A stretch of DNA of 64,000 nt from NCBI GenBank assembly GCA_945885345.1, contig CAMCYP010000004.1:62001-126000 (forward strand), read 5' to 3'. Below the pieces are notes generated by a model, which saw only the letters and a program-made list of their open reading frames with translations, did not search any database and had not been told where the DNA came from. Of this stretch, positions 32,868 through 42,136 are shown in pieces. The stretch comes from Bordetella parapertussis (GTDB lineage Bacteria > Pseudomonadota > Gammaproteobacteria > Burkholderiales > SG8-41). Within the stretch, counting starts at the first letter, position 1. Each line of letters starts with the position of its first letter. Both the position numbers and the translations under genes were made by a program.

Positions 32868-33928
32868 ACGGATCGCGCGATGCGCGGGATTCAGCCCACC
32901 TTCACCACGAGTCAGGCCACCTGGATCAATTACCCCCCCTGTTTGTCGTCAGTGCCCCCCGCTCCGGATCGACGCTGCTGCGGCTGATTCTCGACGCGCA
33001 TCCGAACGTCGCAGTGCCGCCGCCGGGATGGCTTTTCGATCTGGTCTTTCCGTACCTCTACAGCTACGGGGACCTCGGCAACGATGCGAATTTTCTCGCG
33101 CTGGCCGAGGACATGCTCGCAACCCCCACAGTGCAGAAGTGGCCCCTGAAAATTGCTGCCGCAGCGCTCGTCGCGGCAGCCCCGGAGAAATCATTCGCCG
33201 GGCTGTACGCCGCGCTGCATCTGGCGTACGCGAAACCGGGCAACAAGCAGCGCTGGGGCGAGAAAACTCCCCGCAATGCGTTCTGGATCGACGAGATCCA
33301 CGCGCTCTTTCCCGACGCCCGGTTCATCCACATCGTGCGTGACGGCCGCGACATGGCCATCGACATTTCCGATTCAATACTGCTGCCGTACTCGGTGTAC
33401 TCGGGCGCCAATCTGTGGCAGCGCTACGTGCTGGCGATTCGCGACTCGATCCGCCGGCTGCCCGACGGTTCCGTCATTGAAATCCGCTACGAAGACCTCT
33501 GCGCCGACCCCGAAACAACGATCCGCGGATTATGCGCGTTCCTGGGGGAGGATTTCGATCGCGCGATGCTCGCCCCGAACCGGACAAAGTCCGCCGAAAA
33601 GTGGAGCAGCCATCCCCTGCATGCGAAAACGGCCGAGCCGATCTCGACCAGATATTGCGAGATGTACAAGACGCGCCTTCCGCGACCGGACGTGGAAGCA
33701 CTGGAGGCCCTGATCGGCGATACGCTGGCGCTGTTCGACTACCCGGGCAGCGGCAAGCGTTCTCCGATACCGGACCGGCTCGCGGCGCAATTCATCGAGA
33801 GTGACACGGTGACCAATCCCGAGAATGTCGCCTACCGCCGATGGCATGAAGCCCGGCGGAAGGAACGGCGCGACCAGCGCATCTGGAGTCCTGAAGACCG
33901 CTCCAGCCTGCTGTGGGGCATGAATTGA
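32825..33928 (+). CDS. Sulfotransferase family protein (start uncertain, possible frameshift)
   Basis: A PAPS-dependent sulfotransferase fold. The 5'-phosphosulfate loop is FVVSAPRSGSTLLRLILDAHPN and the 3'-phosphate motif RFIHIVRDGRDMAIDIS; both are intact. The start is a problem. In the intact frame the nearest usable codon is GTG 32825, inside the Bug gene. ATG 32880 lies in another frame and joins the domain only if the C7 run at 32933-32939 had eight Cs. The domain itself begins near 32930. Acceptor substrate is unknown, and it may or may not belong to the upstream operon. Confidence 0.8.
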   Translation: MAQSDQGCRRKGHLNGSRDARDSAHLHHESGHLDQLPPLFVVSAPRSGSTLLRLILDAHPNVAVPPPGWLFDLVFPYLYSYGDLGNDANFLALAEDMLATPTVQKWPLKIAAAALVAAAPEKSFAGLYAALHLAYAKPGNKQRWGEKTPRNAFWIDEIHALFPDARFIHIVRDGRDMAIDISDSILLPYSVYSGANLWQRYVLAIRDSIRRLPDGSVIEIRYEDLCADPETTIRGLCAFLGEDFDRAMLAPNRTKSAEKWSSHPLHAKTAEPISTRYCEMYKTRLPRPDVEALEALIGDTLALFDYPGSGKRSPIPDRLAAQFIESDTVTNPENVAYRRWHEARRKERRDQRIWSPEDRSSLLWGMN

Positions 33929-33947
33929 GGCGGGAACAACGCCCGAT

Positions 33948-34457
33948 CTAGCGGGCCTGCGGCTGATACAGCACCGCATCACCCAGCGTGATCACACCGC
34001 CGCCCAGTACGCAAGCGATGATGCCGCCATGGCCGCGCATCGCGTTGTAGCCGCCAGCACCCAGCACCTCCTCCATGCGCGAACAGGGTTCGCACAGGCC
34101 CGTGCCTTCGAACGGCACGCCGCCAATTTCGAACTGTTCGTCGTGCAGCGCCAGCAGGTTGATGCCTGAGACGACGAGGTTGCGCCGCACCAGCGCGGGA
34201 TCGACCGCATCCCGCCCGAGCAGCTTCGCCACTACATCCAGATGCTCACGCTGGATCAGCGTGACCTGGCGCTTGCCGCCGGTGCGCTGCGCCTTGTGGT
34301 CACCGACAAGGCCGTGATCGGCGAGTACTTCGACGTGGTTGAAAGATTGCAGCGGTGCGCGACGTGCGGGGCGCAGGCCGATCCATTCCAGCTTGCCTGC
34401 GCGGGGGAAAGTTTCCATCAGGGTGCGCAGCGGGCTTTCGGGGTTGAGTTTGCTCAT
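33948..34457 (-). CDS. MOSC domain-containing protein
   Basis: A 169-residue MOSC-domain (molybdenum cofactor sulfurase C-terminal-like) protein with GLVGDHKAQRTGGKRQVTLIQREHLDVVA, then RRNLVVSGINLLAL and the conserved Cys in GTGLCEPCSRMEEV. MOSC domains bind persulfide sulfur for transfer or for metabolite conversion (YiiM-like). It converges on the sulfotransferase gene. Whether it serves the molybdoenzyme 7 kb upstream is open. Confidence 0.9.
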   Translation of the reverse strand: MSKLNPESPLRTLMETFPRAGKLEWIGLRPARRAPLQSFNHVEVLADHGLVGDHKAQRTGGKRQVTLIQREHLDVVAKLLGRDAVDPALVRRNLVVSGINLLALHDEQFEIGGVPFEGTGLCEPCSRMEEVLGAGGYNAMRGHGGIIACVLGGGVITLGDAVLYQPQAR

Positions 34458-34677
34458 GGGAGATCGGGAAAGAATGAGAATTAAAACGGCAGAAACGAAT
34501 TCCGCTATTCTCTTTACAGCAAATCACGCAGTGTTGCTTTTCGTCCCGATTTTATCAGTCTCGAAAACACCGAAAACGTTTATAAGTTATTGTTTTAATT
34601 AATGAAAATAATAATTTTTTCGGGGGTGTTATCCATCGTACCGGAATGTTATCCGGCGTTTTTGTCGTATAAAACTA
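34458..34677 (+). other. AT-rich non-coding stretch at the left edge of the cassette region
   Basis: A sharp composition change: 34575-34620 is nearly pure A/T. It includes the 16-mer TATAAGTTATTGTTTT (34581-34596), also found at 44548-44563. No ORF, integrase or strong terminator is seen. It may hold the MOSC promoter and an attI-like remnant. Confidence 0.45.
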
Positions 34678-34684
34678 GTTAGAG
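34678..34684 (+). other. GTT-type recombination point (R'-like) at start of cassette 1
   Basis: GTTAGAG matches the integron crossover consensus GTTRRRY except at the last base. It lies 16 bp before the GTG start of the next ORF, the spacing seen at cassette 5' ends. Confidence 0.45.
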
Positions 34685-34693
34685 CCCATTGCC

Positions 34694-35539
34694 GTGGAAA
34701 AGCGAGTTGATCTTACGATTACGCTGAATCTCCCCGACGGACACAACGCAGATAGGCTGTCCATCGGTGAAGATGGAAGTGTTCGACTGTTCGATAAATC
34801 GGGGGACGAAATGTTGCCCGAGAGCATTAGTCGGGCCGTTCATTATGAAAGACCAAAAGGTCCTAAGTATCAGTCACTGACAACCGCAGACGGTCGAATG
34901 ACGACCGTCGGAGGACTTGAAGATTTAGCCCAGTTTGAAGAAGTTATCGCTTTAGATACGAACACGACCGAAATCAATGGAACAAAAGTTTCTGCCGCAT
35001 TCTTTATCGTTTGCAGGTTAAAGACGGAACCTGACGGTTTTCGGGTTGAGTCACTGGATGGGAAAGGCCATCTATACGAGTTTCACGACGTGCCGCTAAA
35101 TATGAATCCAGAAATGCTGGCGATCCTCAAGGTCGCTAATGACACTAAACGCTCCCGCGGAACCGCGAGGTCGAACGTGGTATTTGTGAACGATTCCGAT
35201 ATGGGGCGTCATTCCGCCATTTCGAGGCGTGAACAACCGATATATGGCCCACACTGTTTACCCGACGGTTTTGCACTCCGTTACGCGAGCACTGACACGG
35301 GTCAGGAACTGACTAATAAGCTTGTACGCTTCTGTGACACTCAATCACGAAAACACCTTGCCCGTCTCCAGTCCGGTGCAACATTGTTTCGCACTACTAA
35401 CTTATCGAAGCTAGACGAGGACCAGTATGTTGGCTTTCGATACTTTTACTTTCCTGACTTAAGTATCGAGAATCCGGTTGTCACCGGCGTTTCCATGACA
35501 CCCGATACTAAGCACACCATTAAGTTCAGCACCGATTGA
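34694..35539 (+). CDS. Hypothetical protein in integron-type cassette
   Basis: A 281-residue soluble protein with a GTG start. I do not recognise a family. Composition and codon use are AT-richer than the neighbours. A central region (EEVIALDTNTTEINGTKVSAAFF) alternates hydrophobic and acidic residues like the first strands of an RNase H-like or PIN-like fold, with acidic D88 and E93 and later D-rich segments (VVFVNDSDMG, ASTDTGQEL). This is only a weak structural hint. It is followed within 10 nt by an attC-like site, so it is a probable cassette gene. Confidence 0.7.
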   Translation: MEKRVDLTITLNLPDGHNADRLSIGEDGSVRLFDKSGDEMLPESISRAVHYERPKGPKYQSLTTADGRMTTVGGLEDLAQFEEVIALDTNTTEINGTKVSAAFFIVCRLKTEPDGFRVESLDGKGHLYEFHDVPLNMNPEMLAILKVANDTKRSRGTARSNVVFVNDSDMGRHSAISRREQPIYGPHCLPDGFALRYASTDTGQELTNKLVRFCDTQSRKHLARLQSGATLFRTTNLSKLDEDQYVGFRYFYFPDLSIENPVVTGVSMTPDTKHTIKFSTD

Positions 35540-35545
35540 TATGTG

Positions 35546-35626
35546 CTCTAACATCTCAGTCAACACGGACAGTTGCAAGCGGCGCTACACGCCGTGTGCA
35601 ACGGCCAGTTACTTCAGCCGTTAGAC
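35546..35626 (+). repeat. attC-like integron recombination site
   Basis: An 81-bp imperfect hairpin. Outer arms are TCTAAC (35547-35552) and GTTAGA (35620-35625). Inner arms are GTTGCA...TGCAAC around CGGCG...CGCCG. The intermediate arms pair with bulges. The 3' end GTTAGAC fits GTTRRRY; the 5' box CTCTAAC fits RYYYAAC except for its first base. The predicted crossover is between 35620 and 35621. Confidence 0.72.
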
Positions 35627-35658
35627 CGCCTCATCGCGTTTTACTGAGTCAATCATTC

Positions 35659-36483
35659 ATGAACACGTCCAGTGGCGACCGAGCCTTCGCCGGGTCCATT
35701 CCACAGTTGTATGAGCAGTACTTGGTCCCACTGATCTTCGACCCGTATGCGAGAGATCTGGCCCGCCGAGTAGCTTCCTCTGCTCCGTCGGCCGTCCTTG
35801 AGATCGCCGCCGGGACTGGGGTGGTCACGCGCCACCTGGCGGCTCAGTTGCCCGCCGACGTATCGATCGTATCGACCGATCTGAATCAGGCAATGCTCGA
35901 TCACGCCGTGTGCATAGGCACGAACCGCGCAGTGACGTGGCGGCAGGCCGATGCAATGGACCTTCCTTTTGGCGATAGCAGCTTCGACTCGGTGGTGTGC
36001 CAGTTCGGCGCCATGTTCTTTCCGGACAAGGCGGCAGCCTTCGCCGAGACACGCCGGGTACTACGTCCCGGTGGGACGTTCTTGTTCAACGTCTGGGATC
36101 GAATAGAGGACAACGAATTCGCCGATTGCGTCACCCAGGCAATGGCACGCCTGTTCCCGAATGATCCTCCCCGATTCTTGGCAAGGCTGCCACACGGCTA
36201 CTACGACCGAGCAGTGATCGACAACGCTCTCGTTGATGGCGGCTTCACGGGCTCCATCTTTTACGACACCGTCGCCGTGCAAAGTCGCGCCGAGTCGCCT
36301 CGAACTGTCGCGATCGCCTATTGCCAGGGAACGCCGTTGCGCAACGAACTCGTGGGGCGTGACGCCTCAATTCTGGATGAGGCGACGGACATTGCGACTG
36401 CCGCCATCAAAGAGCGCTTTGGTACTGGCCACGTCACCGGAAAAATTCAGGCACACGTCATCTCGGCCAAAAAGGAGGCGTAG
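35659..36483 (+). CDS. Class I SAM-dependent methyltransferase (cassette gene)
   Basis: A 274-residue methyltransferase of the UbiE/Methyltransf_11 type: motif I VLEIAAGTGVVTRHLA, motif II VSTDLNQAM, then DAMDLPFGDSSFDSVVCQFGAMFFPDK and VLRPGGTFLFNVWD. The track start at 35536 lies in the attC-like site; ATG 35659 is 38 bp after the crossover point. It is followed by a second attC-like site. Methyltransferases of this kind are common cargo of integron cassettes. The methyl acceptor is unknown. Confidence 0.88.
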   Translation: MNTSSGDRAFAGSIPQLYEQYLVPLIFDPYARDLARRVASSAPSAVLEIAAGTGVVTRHLAAQLPADVSIVSTDLNQAMLDHAVCIGTNRAVTWRQADAMDLPFGDSSFDSVVCQFGAMFFPDKAAAFAETRRVLRPGGTFLFNVWDRIEDNEFADCVTQAMARLFPNDPPRFLARLPHGYYDRAVIDNALVDGGFTGSIFYDTVAVQSRAESPRTVAIAYCQGTPLRNELVGRDASILDEATDIATAAIKERFGTGHVTGKIQAHVISAKKEA

Positions 36484-36493
36484 AACAAATGCG

Positions 36494-36544
36494 GCCCAAC
36501 CCTTCTTACAAGCGAACCGGCGCCACTTAACTCACAAGTTAATA
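36494..36544 (+). repeat. Degenerate attC-like site after the methyltransferase
   Basis: It starts with GCCCAAC (fits RYYYAAC), continues TTCTTACAAGC and ends CTTAACTCACAAGTTAATA. The order and the CTTAACTCA block resemble the classical aadA-type 59-base element from memory. The 3' box GTTAATA is degenerate and the site is short (51 bp), so it may be inactive. Confidence 0.55.
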
Positions 36545-36646
36545 CCCAAAAACCGGCCAAAATCCAGGCAAGATCGGCCAATCAAAAGAAAAAACACCCA
36601 CCGACTCCCGCCGGCAGGCGTTCTGATTTACAGCCAGCGCTGAAGC

Positions 36647-38059
36647 TTATTTCTTTTTCGGCGCCTTGATCTTGATACCGACCATGCTCTCCGGCTTGAC
36701 CCACTGGTCAAACTGCGCAGAAGTCAGGTGACCCAGCGCAATCGCCGATTCCTTCAGCGTCAGCCCCTTCTTATGCGCGTTCTTGGCAATCGCCGCGGCC
36801 TTGGCATAACCGATGTGCGGGTTCAGTGCTGTCACCAGCATCAGCGATTCATTGGTGAACTGCTCGATGCGCTCGAGGTTGGGTGCTATGCCGACCGCGC
36901 AATGCTCATCGAAGTTTTCGCAGGCATGCGCCAGCAGGTTCACGCTGTGCATGAAATTGCGGATCACCATCGGCCGGAACACGTTGAGTTCAAAGTTGCC
37001 CATCGAACCGCCGACGTTGATCGCAACATCGTTGCCGAAGACCTGACAGCAGGCCATGGTCATCGATTCCGACTGCGTCGGGTTGACCTTGCCCGGCATG
37101 ATCGACGAGCCCGGTTCGTTTTCCGGGATGTTCAGCTCGCCGATGCCGCAGCGCGGGCCGCTGGACAGCCAGCGGATGTCATTGGCGATTTTCATCAGCG
37201 AGGTGGCCAGGGTTTTCAGTGCGCCGTGGGCGGCAACCACGCCGTCACAGGAACCCAGCGCTTCGAACTTGTTGGGCGCCGTGACGAAAGGAAGACCCGT
37301 CATTTTTTTCAGTTGTGCGGCCACGTCTTTCGCAAACTTCGGATGGGCGTTGAGTCCAGTGCCGACCGCGGTGCCACCAAGTGCGAGTTCACACAGATGC
37401 GGCAGTGACGCCTCGACATGTTTCAGGCTGTGGTCGAGCTGCGACACATAACCGGAAAATTCCTGGCCCAGCGTCAGCGGCGTTGCATCCTGCAGGTGGG
37501 TGCGGCCGATCTTGACGATGTGCATGAAGGCGCGGGATTTTTTGTCCAGCGTGTTGCGCAGTTTTTTCACCGCGGGCTTGAGCTGCTTTTCCAGTGCGAT
37601 CACCGCCGCGACGTGCATCGCCGTGGGGAAGGTATCGTTGGAGGACTGGCCCTTGTTGACGTCGTCGTTCTCGTGCACCAGGCGTGCCGCGCCGCGTTTG
37701 CCGCCGAGGATTTCCGAAGCACGATTGGCCAGCACTTCGTTGACGTTCATGTTGGTCTGGGTGCCGGAGCCGGTCTGCCACACCACCAGCGGGAAATGCG
37801 CATCCCATAGGCCGGTCAGCGCTTCATCGGCGGCCTTGACGATGGCGTTGCCTTTTTTCTTGTCGAGCACGCCCAGCGCCATGTTGGTCAGCGCCGCGGC
37901 TTTTTTCACCATCACCTGCGCATGCACCACCGGCAGCGGCATGGTCTCGCCGGGGAAATGGAAGTGATGCAGGCTGCGCTGGGTCTGCGCGCCCCACAGC
38001 ATGTTGTCGGGCACTTCGATGGCGCCCATCGTGTCGTGTTCGGTGCGGAATTTGGCCAT
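36647..38059 (-). CDS. fumC: Fumarate hydratase class II
   Basis: A 470-residue iron-independent fumarase, converting fumarate to L-malate in the TCA cycle. The superfamily signature [15 protein letters not shown] holds the mobile catalytic Ser loop. [13 protein letters not shown] and [17 protein letters not shown] are conserved, and the N-terminus ([25 protein letters not shown]) is typical. It is downstream of, and in the same direction as, malic enzyme but separated by 136 bp with a repeat/hairpin. Confidence 0.96.
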   Translation of the reverse strand: MAKFRTEHDTMGAIEVPDNMLWGAQTQRSLHHFHFPGETMPLPVVHAQVMVKKAAALTNMALGVLDKKKGNAIVKAADEALTGLWDAHFPLVVWQTGSGTQTNMNVNEVLANRASEILGGKRGAARLVHENDDVNKGQSSNDTFPTAMHVAAVIALEKQLKPAVKKLRNTLDKKSRAFMHIVKIGRTHLQDATPLTLGQEFSGYVSQLDHSLKHVEASLPHLCELALGGTAVGTGLNAHPKFAKDVAAQLKKMTGLPFVTAPNKFEALGSCDGVVAAHGALKTLATSLMKIANDIRWLSSGPRCGIGELNIPENEPGSSIMPGKVNPTQSESMTMACCQVFGNDVAINVGGSMGNFELNVFRPMVIRNFMHSVNLLAHACENFDEHCAVGIAPNLERIEQFTNESLMLVTALNPHIGYAKAAAIAKNAHKKGLTLKESAIALGHLTSAQFDQWVKPESMVGIKIKAPKKK

Positions 38060-38118
38060 GATCTTCTTTATAAAATTATCAACAAAATCAAATACTTATA
38101 AATATTCGGGCTTTTTTG

Positions 38119-38188
38119 CGGCCCCTCACCCCAACCCTGCTTTGCTTCAAGTGTGCCCTTGTCTCCCCGCTTTGCGGGGAGAGGGAGA
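38119..38188. repeat. REP-like intergenic element between maeB and fumC
   Basis: CCCCTCACCCCAACCCTG lies 25 bp from a perfect hairpin TCTCCCCGC-TTT-GCGGGGAGA (38162-38182) followed by GGG. This is the layout of the CCCTCACCCC...GGGGAGAGGG elements scattered in many proteobacterial genomes, here in a degraded copy. It sits 14 nt after the maeB stop and may double as its terminator. Confidence 0.6.
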
Positions 38189-38195
38189 ATCACAA

Positions 38196-40493
38196 TCAGA
38201 GCAGCGGGCGCTGCTCGCCGCGCTGGGCATTGGCATCGGCCACGGTCAGCGCCGTCATGTTGACGATGCGGCGCACCGTCGCGCTGGTGGTCAGTACATG
38301 CACCGGTTTGGCGGCGCCGAGCAGGATCGGTCCGACGGTGATGCCGTCGCCTGACGAAGTTTTCAGCAGGTTGAAGGCGATGTTGGCGGCATCCAGCGTC
38401 GGCATGATCAGCAGGTTGGCCTGCCCTTTCAGCCGTGCATTCGGAAAAGCCCGCATGCGGATTTCTTCCGACAGCGCCGCGTCGCCGTGCATCTCACCCT
38501 CGACTTCGAGGTTGGGCGCGCGCTCGCGGATCAGCGCCAGTGCCGTGCGCATCTTGCGCGCAGTCGGAGAATCCGCCGAACCGAAACTCGAATGCGACAG
38601 CAGTGCGACTTTGGGGATCAGGCCGAAGCGGCTGATCTCCTCGGCGGCGAGCAGCGTCGATTCGACGATCTGTTCCGCGGTGGGATCAAAATTGACATAG
38701 GTGTCACAGATAAACACGGTGCGACCCGGCAGCATCACCATGTTCATCGCGGCGAAGTGCTGCACGCCGGGGCGCTTGCCGATCACCAGGTCGACGAAGC
38801 GCAGGTGGCCGTCGTAACGGCCAAAGAGGCCGCAGAGCATCGCGTCGGCCGCACCCAGGCGCATCATCATCGCGCCGATCAGCGTGGTGCGGCGACGCAT
38901 GTCGAGCTTGGCAATGTCCGGCGTCACGCCGCGGCGTTCGCCGAGGCGCTGGTACTCGGTCCAGTATTCGCGGTAACGCGGGTCATTGCTGGGATCAACC
39001 AGCGTGTAGTCACGGTCACGCTGCAGGCGCAGCCCCAGGCGCTCGATGCGCATCTTGATGACTTCGGGCCGGCCGATCAGGATCGGCTGCACGATGCCTT
39101 CGTCGACGGCGACCTGCACCGCGCGCAGCACCACTTCCTGTTCACCCTCGGCATAGACCACGCGCTTGGGCGATTTTTTCGCCGCGGCGATCACCGGTTT
39201 CATGATCAGGCCGGAGTGGTAGACCACTTCGTTCATGCGCTGTGCATAGGCGTCAAAATCAGTGATCGGCCGCGTCGCGACACCGCTGTCCATGGCCGCT
39301 TTCGCCACCGCGGGCGCAACGGTGCTGATCAGGCGCGGATCAAAGGGCCGCGGAATCAGGTAATCGGGGCCGAATTTAAGATCCTGCTCGCCATAGGCCG
39401 CGGCGACGATCTCGGACTGTTCAGCCTGAGCCAGCGCGGCAATCGCGTTGACCGCGGCAATTTCCATGTCGCGGTTGATGGTGGTCGCGCCGACATCCAG
39501 CGCGCCGCGGAAAATGAACGGGAAACAAAGGACGTTGTTGACCTGGTTCGGATAGTCCGAACGTCCGGTGGCCATCACCGCATCGGGACGCACTGCCTTC
39601 ACCAGTTCCGGCAGGATTTCCGGTTCCGGATTGGCGAGTGCCAGGATCAGCGGCCGCTCCGCCATCTGTTTGACCCATTCCGGTTTCAGCACCTTGCCCG
39701 CGGACAAACCGAGGAAGGCATCGGCGCCGGCCATCACTTCCGACAACGTGCGCGCCTTGGTGTCGATGGCATAACGCGCCTTCTCGTCATCCATCAGTTC
39801 GGTGCGGCCCTTGTAGACCACGCCGACGATGTCGGTGACGGTGATGTTTTCCTGCCGCAAACCCAGGGACACCAGCAGGTCGAGGCAGGCCAGTGCCGCG
39901 GCACCGGCACCGGAAACAACGAGTTTTATTTTTGAAATGTCTTTGCCGACGACCTTCAGGCCGTTGGTGAAGGCCGCGCTGACGATGATCGCGGTGCCGT
40001 GCTGGTCGTCATGGAATACGGGAATCTTGCAGCGCTTGCGGAGTTCGCGCTCAACGATGAAACATTCCGGCGCCTTGATGTCTTCGAGGTTGATGCCGCC
40101 GAAGGTGGGTTCGAGTGCTGCGATGATGTCGACCAGCTTGTGCGGATCAAGTTCGTTGATTTCGATGTCGAAGACGTCGATGCCGGCGAATTTCTTGAAC
40201 AGCACTGCCTTGCCTTCCATCACCGGCTTCGCCGCCAGTGGACCGATGTTGCCGAGGCCCAGCACGGCCGTGCCGTTGGTGATCACCGCAACCAGGTTGC
40301 CGCGCGCGGTGTAGAGGCTGGCATCTGCGGGATTTTCCGCAATGGCCTCGCACACCATCGCCACGCCGGGCGTGTAGGCGAGCGCGAGGTCGCGCTGGTT
40401 GACCAGCCCCTTGGTGGGGGTGACTGCAATTTTTCCCGGAACCGGCAGCCGGTGGTATTCCAGCGCCGCTTTGCGGAGTTGCTCATCAGCCAT
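38196..40493 (-). CDS. maeB: NADP-dependent malic enzyme (MaeB type)
   Basis: A 765-residue two-domain malic enzyme. Residues 1-430 hold the decarboxylating malate dehydrogenase part ([49 protein letters not shown]). The C-terminal 330 residues are a phosphotransacetylase-like domain that in MaeB binds acetyl-CoA as regulator ([36 protein letters not shown]). It makes pyruvate and NADPH from malate. It lies upstream of fumC in the same direction. Confidence 0.95.
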   Translation of the reverse strand: MADEQLRKAALEYHRLPVPGKIAVTPTKGLVNQRDLALAYTPGVAMVCEAIAENPADASLYTARGNLVAVITNGTAVLGLGNIGPLAAKPVMEGKAVLFKKFAGIDVFDIEINELDPHKLVDIIAALEPTFGGINLEDIKAPECFIVERELRKRCKIPVFHDDQHGTAIIVSAAFTNGLKVVGKDISKIKLVVSGAGAAALACLDLLVSLGLRQENITVTDIVGVVYKGRTELMDDEKARYAIDTKARTLSEVMAGADAFLGLSAGKVLKPEWVKQMAERPLILALANPEPEILPELVKAVRPDAVMATGRSDYPNQVNNVLCFPFIFRGALDVGATTINRDMEIAAVNAIAALAQAEQSEIVAAAYGEQDLKFGPDYLIPRPFDPRLISTVAPAVAKAAMDSGVATRPITDFDAYAQRMNEVVYHSGLIMKPVIAAAKKSPKRVVYAEGEQEVVLRAVQVAVDEGIVQPILIGRPEVIKMRIERLGLRLQRDRDYTLVDPSNDPRYREYWTEYQRLGERRGVTPDIAKLDMRRRTTLIGAMMMRLGAADAMLCGLFGRYDGHLRFVDLVIGKRPGVQHFAAMNMVMLPGRTVFICDTYVNFDPTAEQIVESTLLAAEEISRFGLIPKVALLSHSSFGSADSPTARKMRTALALIRERAPNLEVEGEMHGDAALSEEIRMRAFPNARLKGQANLLIMPTLDAANIAFNLLKTSSGDGITVGPILLGAAKPVHVLTTSATVRRIVNMTALTVADANAQRGEQRPLL

Positions 40494-40693
40494 TTGCGAG
40501 AACCGCCTTTCGATGTCAGCCGCCAGCCGCGTGGCTTTGCGGGAGCGGAATTATACCGTAGCCCCTGCGTCGCTTCGCCTCGCAGCCGGCCCACGATCCG
40601 CACCGCAAAGGTGCGCCAAGGCGGCGCAAAAATCCTGTATCTTGATTGCAGAACGATGGAAAATCGCCGAAAAAGCTGATTGGGGTTCGCACA

Positions 40694-41059
40694 TTGGAAA
40701 TCAACATTCCCGAAGTTCATGCCGAAGTCAGCGCCGCCTGCGCGCGTTACGAACAGGCGCTGGTCAGCAATGATGTGGCGGCACTCGATGCGCTGTTCTG
40801 GCAAAGCCCGCACACCATTCGTTACGGCGCCACCGAAGTGCTCTACGGTTTTGAGGAGATCGCACAGTTCCGCGCCGCGCGCTCGCCGGCCGGACTGGCG
40901 CGCACGGTATCGCGCGAAGTGATCACCACCTACGGCCGCGACTTCGCCACCTCGAGCCTGCAGTTCGAGCGCAGCGGCATAAGCGGACGGCAGATGCAGA
41001 CCTGGGCGCGCATGCCCGAAGGCTGGCGCGTCGTCGCTGCCCACGTCAGCATGATGTAA
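40694..41059 (+). CDS. HpxZ-like (AtzH family) protein
   Basis: A 121-residue SnoaL/NTF2-fold protein of the HpxZ/AtzH group: [49 protein letters not shown] and [23 protein letters not shown] 40694 gives the expected start [12 protein letters not shown]; the only upstream alternative, TTG 40646, adds unrelated residues. HpxZ accompanies allantoin/oxalurate amidases, but none is present here, so its role is open. Confidence 0.82.
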   Translation: MEINIPEVHAEVSAACARYEQALVSNDVAALDALFWQSPHTIRYGATEVLYGFEEIAQFRAARSPAGLARTVSREVITTYGRDFATSSLQFERSGISGRQMQTWARMPEGWRVVAAHVSMM

Positions 41060-41148
41060 CGGACTGCGCCCCGCAGCCGCCCGGCCCACGGGCGCCGCCT
41101 TTGTGCTAACGTTGCGCTGCTTTTTTTGCAGCGAACAACGTGACTTTC

Positions 41149-42135
41149 ATGGCCCAGACCTCTTCCGGCGCATCCGGCTTCCGCGCCGAACTCCATCCCG
41201 AAATCGAGCCCTATAACAACGGCATGCTGGCGCTCGACGGCCGGCATCGCATGTACTTCGAGGAAAGCGGCAACCCGCGCGGCGCGCCGGTGCTGTTCCT
41301 GCATGGCGGCCCCGGCGCGGGTGCTGCGACTGCGCATCGCCGGTTTTTTGATCCCGCGCATTACCGCATCGTCATTTTTGACCAGCGCGGTGCCGGACGT
41401 TCGCTGCCGCTGGGCGAGGTCACCGACAATACGACGCCGTTACTCGTGTCGGACATCGAACAGCTGCGCGAAAAACTCGGCATCAATCGCTGGCTGGTAT
41501 TCGGTGGTTCCTGGGGCAGCACGCTCGCGCTGGCCTATGCCGAAGCCCATCCGCAGCGCTGCACCGGGCTGATCCTGCGCGGCATTTTTCTGTGTCGCGA
41601 CAGTGAAATCGACTGGTTCCTTTACGGCCTGCGCAATCTGTTTCCCGAAGCCTGGCACGCTTTCACCGCGCCGATTCCTGAATCCGAACGCGGCGACCTG
41701 CTCACGGCCTACCATCGCCGCCTGACTGATCCCGACCCGGCCGTGCACATGCCGGCAGCGCGCGCCTGGAGCACTTACGAAGGTTCGTGCTCGACGCTGC
41801 TGCCGAGCCCGGAAACCGTGGCCTATTTCGCCGGCGACGTGGTTGCCCTCGGCCTCGCGCGCATCGAAGCGCATTATTTCAAGCATGACATTTTCCTGCC
41901 GCAGAACTCGCTGCTCGACAATGTCGGCCGCATCCGCAACATCCCCGGCGTCATCGTGCAAGGGCGTTACGATGCGGTCTGCCCCATCGTCTCGGCCGAC
42001 GACCTGCACCGCGCCTGGCCGGAGGCGGAATACATCATCGTGCCCGATGCCGGACATTCGGCATGGGAGCCCGGCATCTGCGCGGCGCTGGTCCGGGCCT
42101 GCGAAAAATTCAAAACTATTACCAAGGGAGAATGA
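41149..42135 (+). CDS. pip: Proline iminopeptidase
   Basis: A 328-residue alpha/beta-hydrolase of peptidase family S33 that removes N-terminal proline. The oxyanion HGGPGAG, the FDQRGAGRS motif, nucleophile elbow GGSWGSTLAL, an Asp in GRYDAVCP and the His in DAGHSAWEPG complete the triad. ATG 41149 is preferred over GTG 41140. The fumarylacetoacetase-family gene starts 1 nt after its stop, so they form an operon. Confidence 0.93.
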   Translation: MAQTSSGASGFRAELHPEIEPYNNGMLALDGRHRMYFEESGNPRGAPVLFLHGGPGAGAATAHRRFFDPAHYRIVIFDQRGAGRSLPLGEVTDNTTPLLVSDIEQLREKLGINRWLVFGGSWGSTLALAYAEAHPQRCTGLILRGIFLCRDSEIDWFLYGLRNLFPEAWHAFTAPIPESERGDLLTAYHRRLTDPDPAVHMPAARAWSTYEGSCSTLLPSPETVAYFAGDVVALGLARIEAHYFKHDIFLPQNSLLDNVGRIRNIPGVIVQGRYDAVCPIVSADDLHRAWPEAEYIIVPDAGHSAWEPGICAALVRACEKFKTITKGE

Positions 42136-42136
42136 A

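Noticed and set aside
33948-34457. MOSC gene as an integral part of the molybdoenzyme cluster.
   Set aside because: It is on the opposite strand, 7 kb away, and MOSC proteins have many unrelated roles; only proximity suggests a link.
38119-38188. CCCCTCACCCC...GGGGAGAGGG stretch as a CRISPR or novel system.
   Set aside because: It is a single degraded copy of a common REP-like intergenic element with one hairpin and no spacer array.
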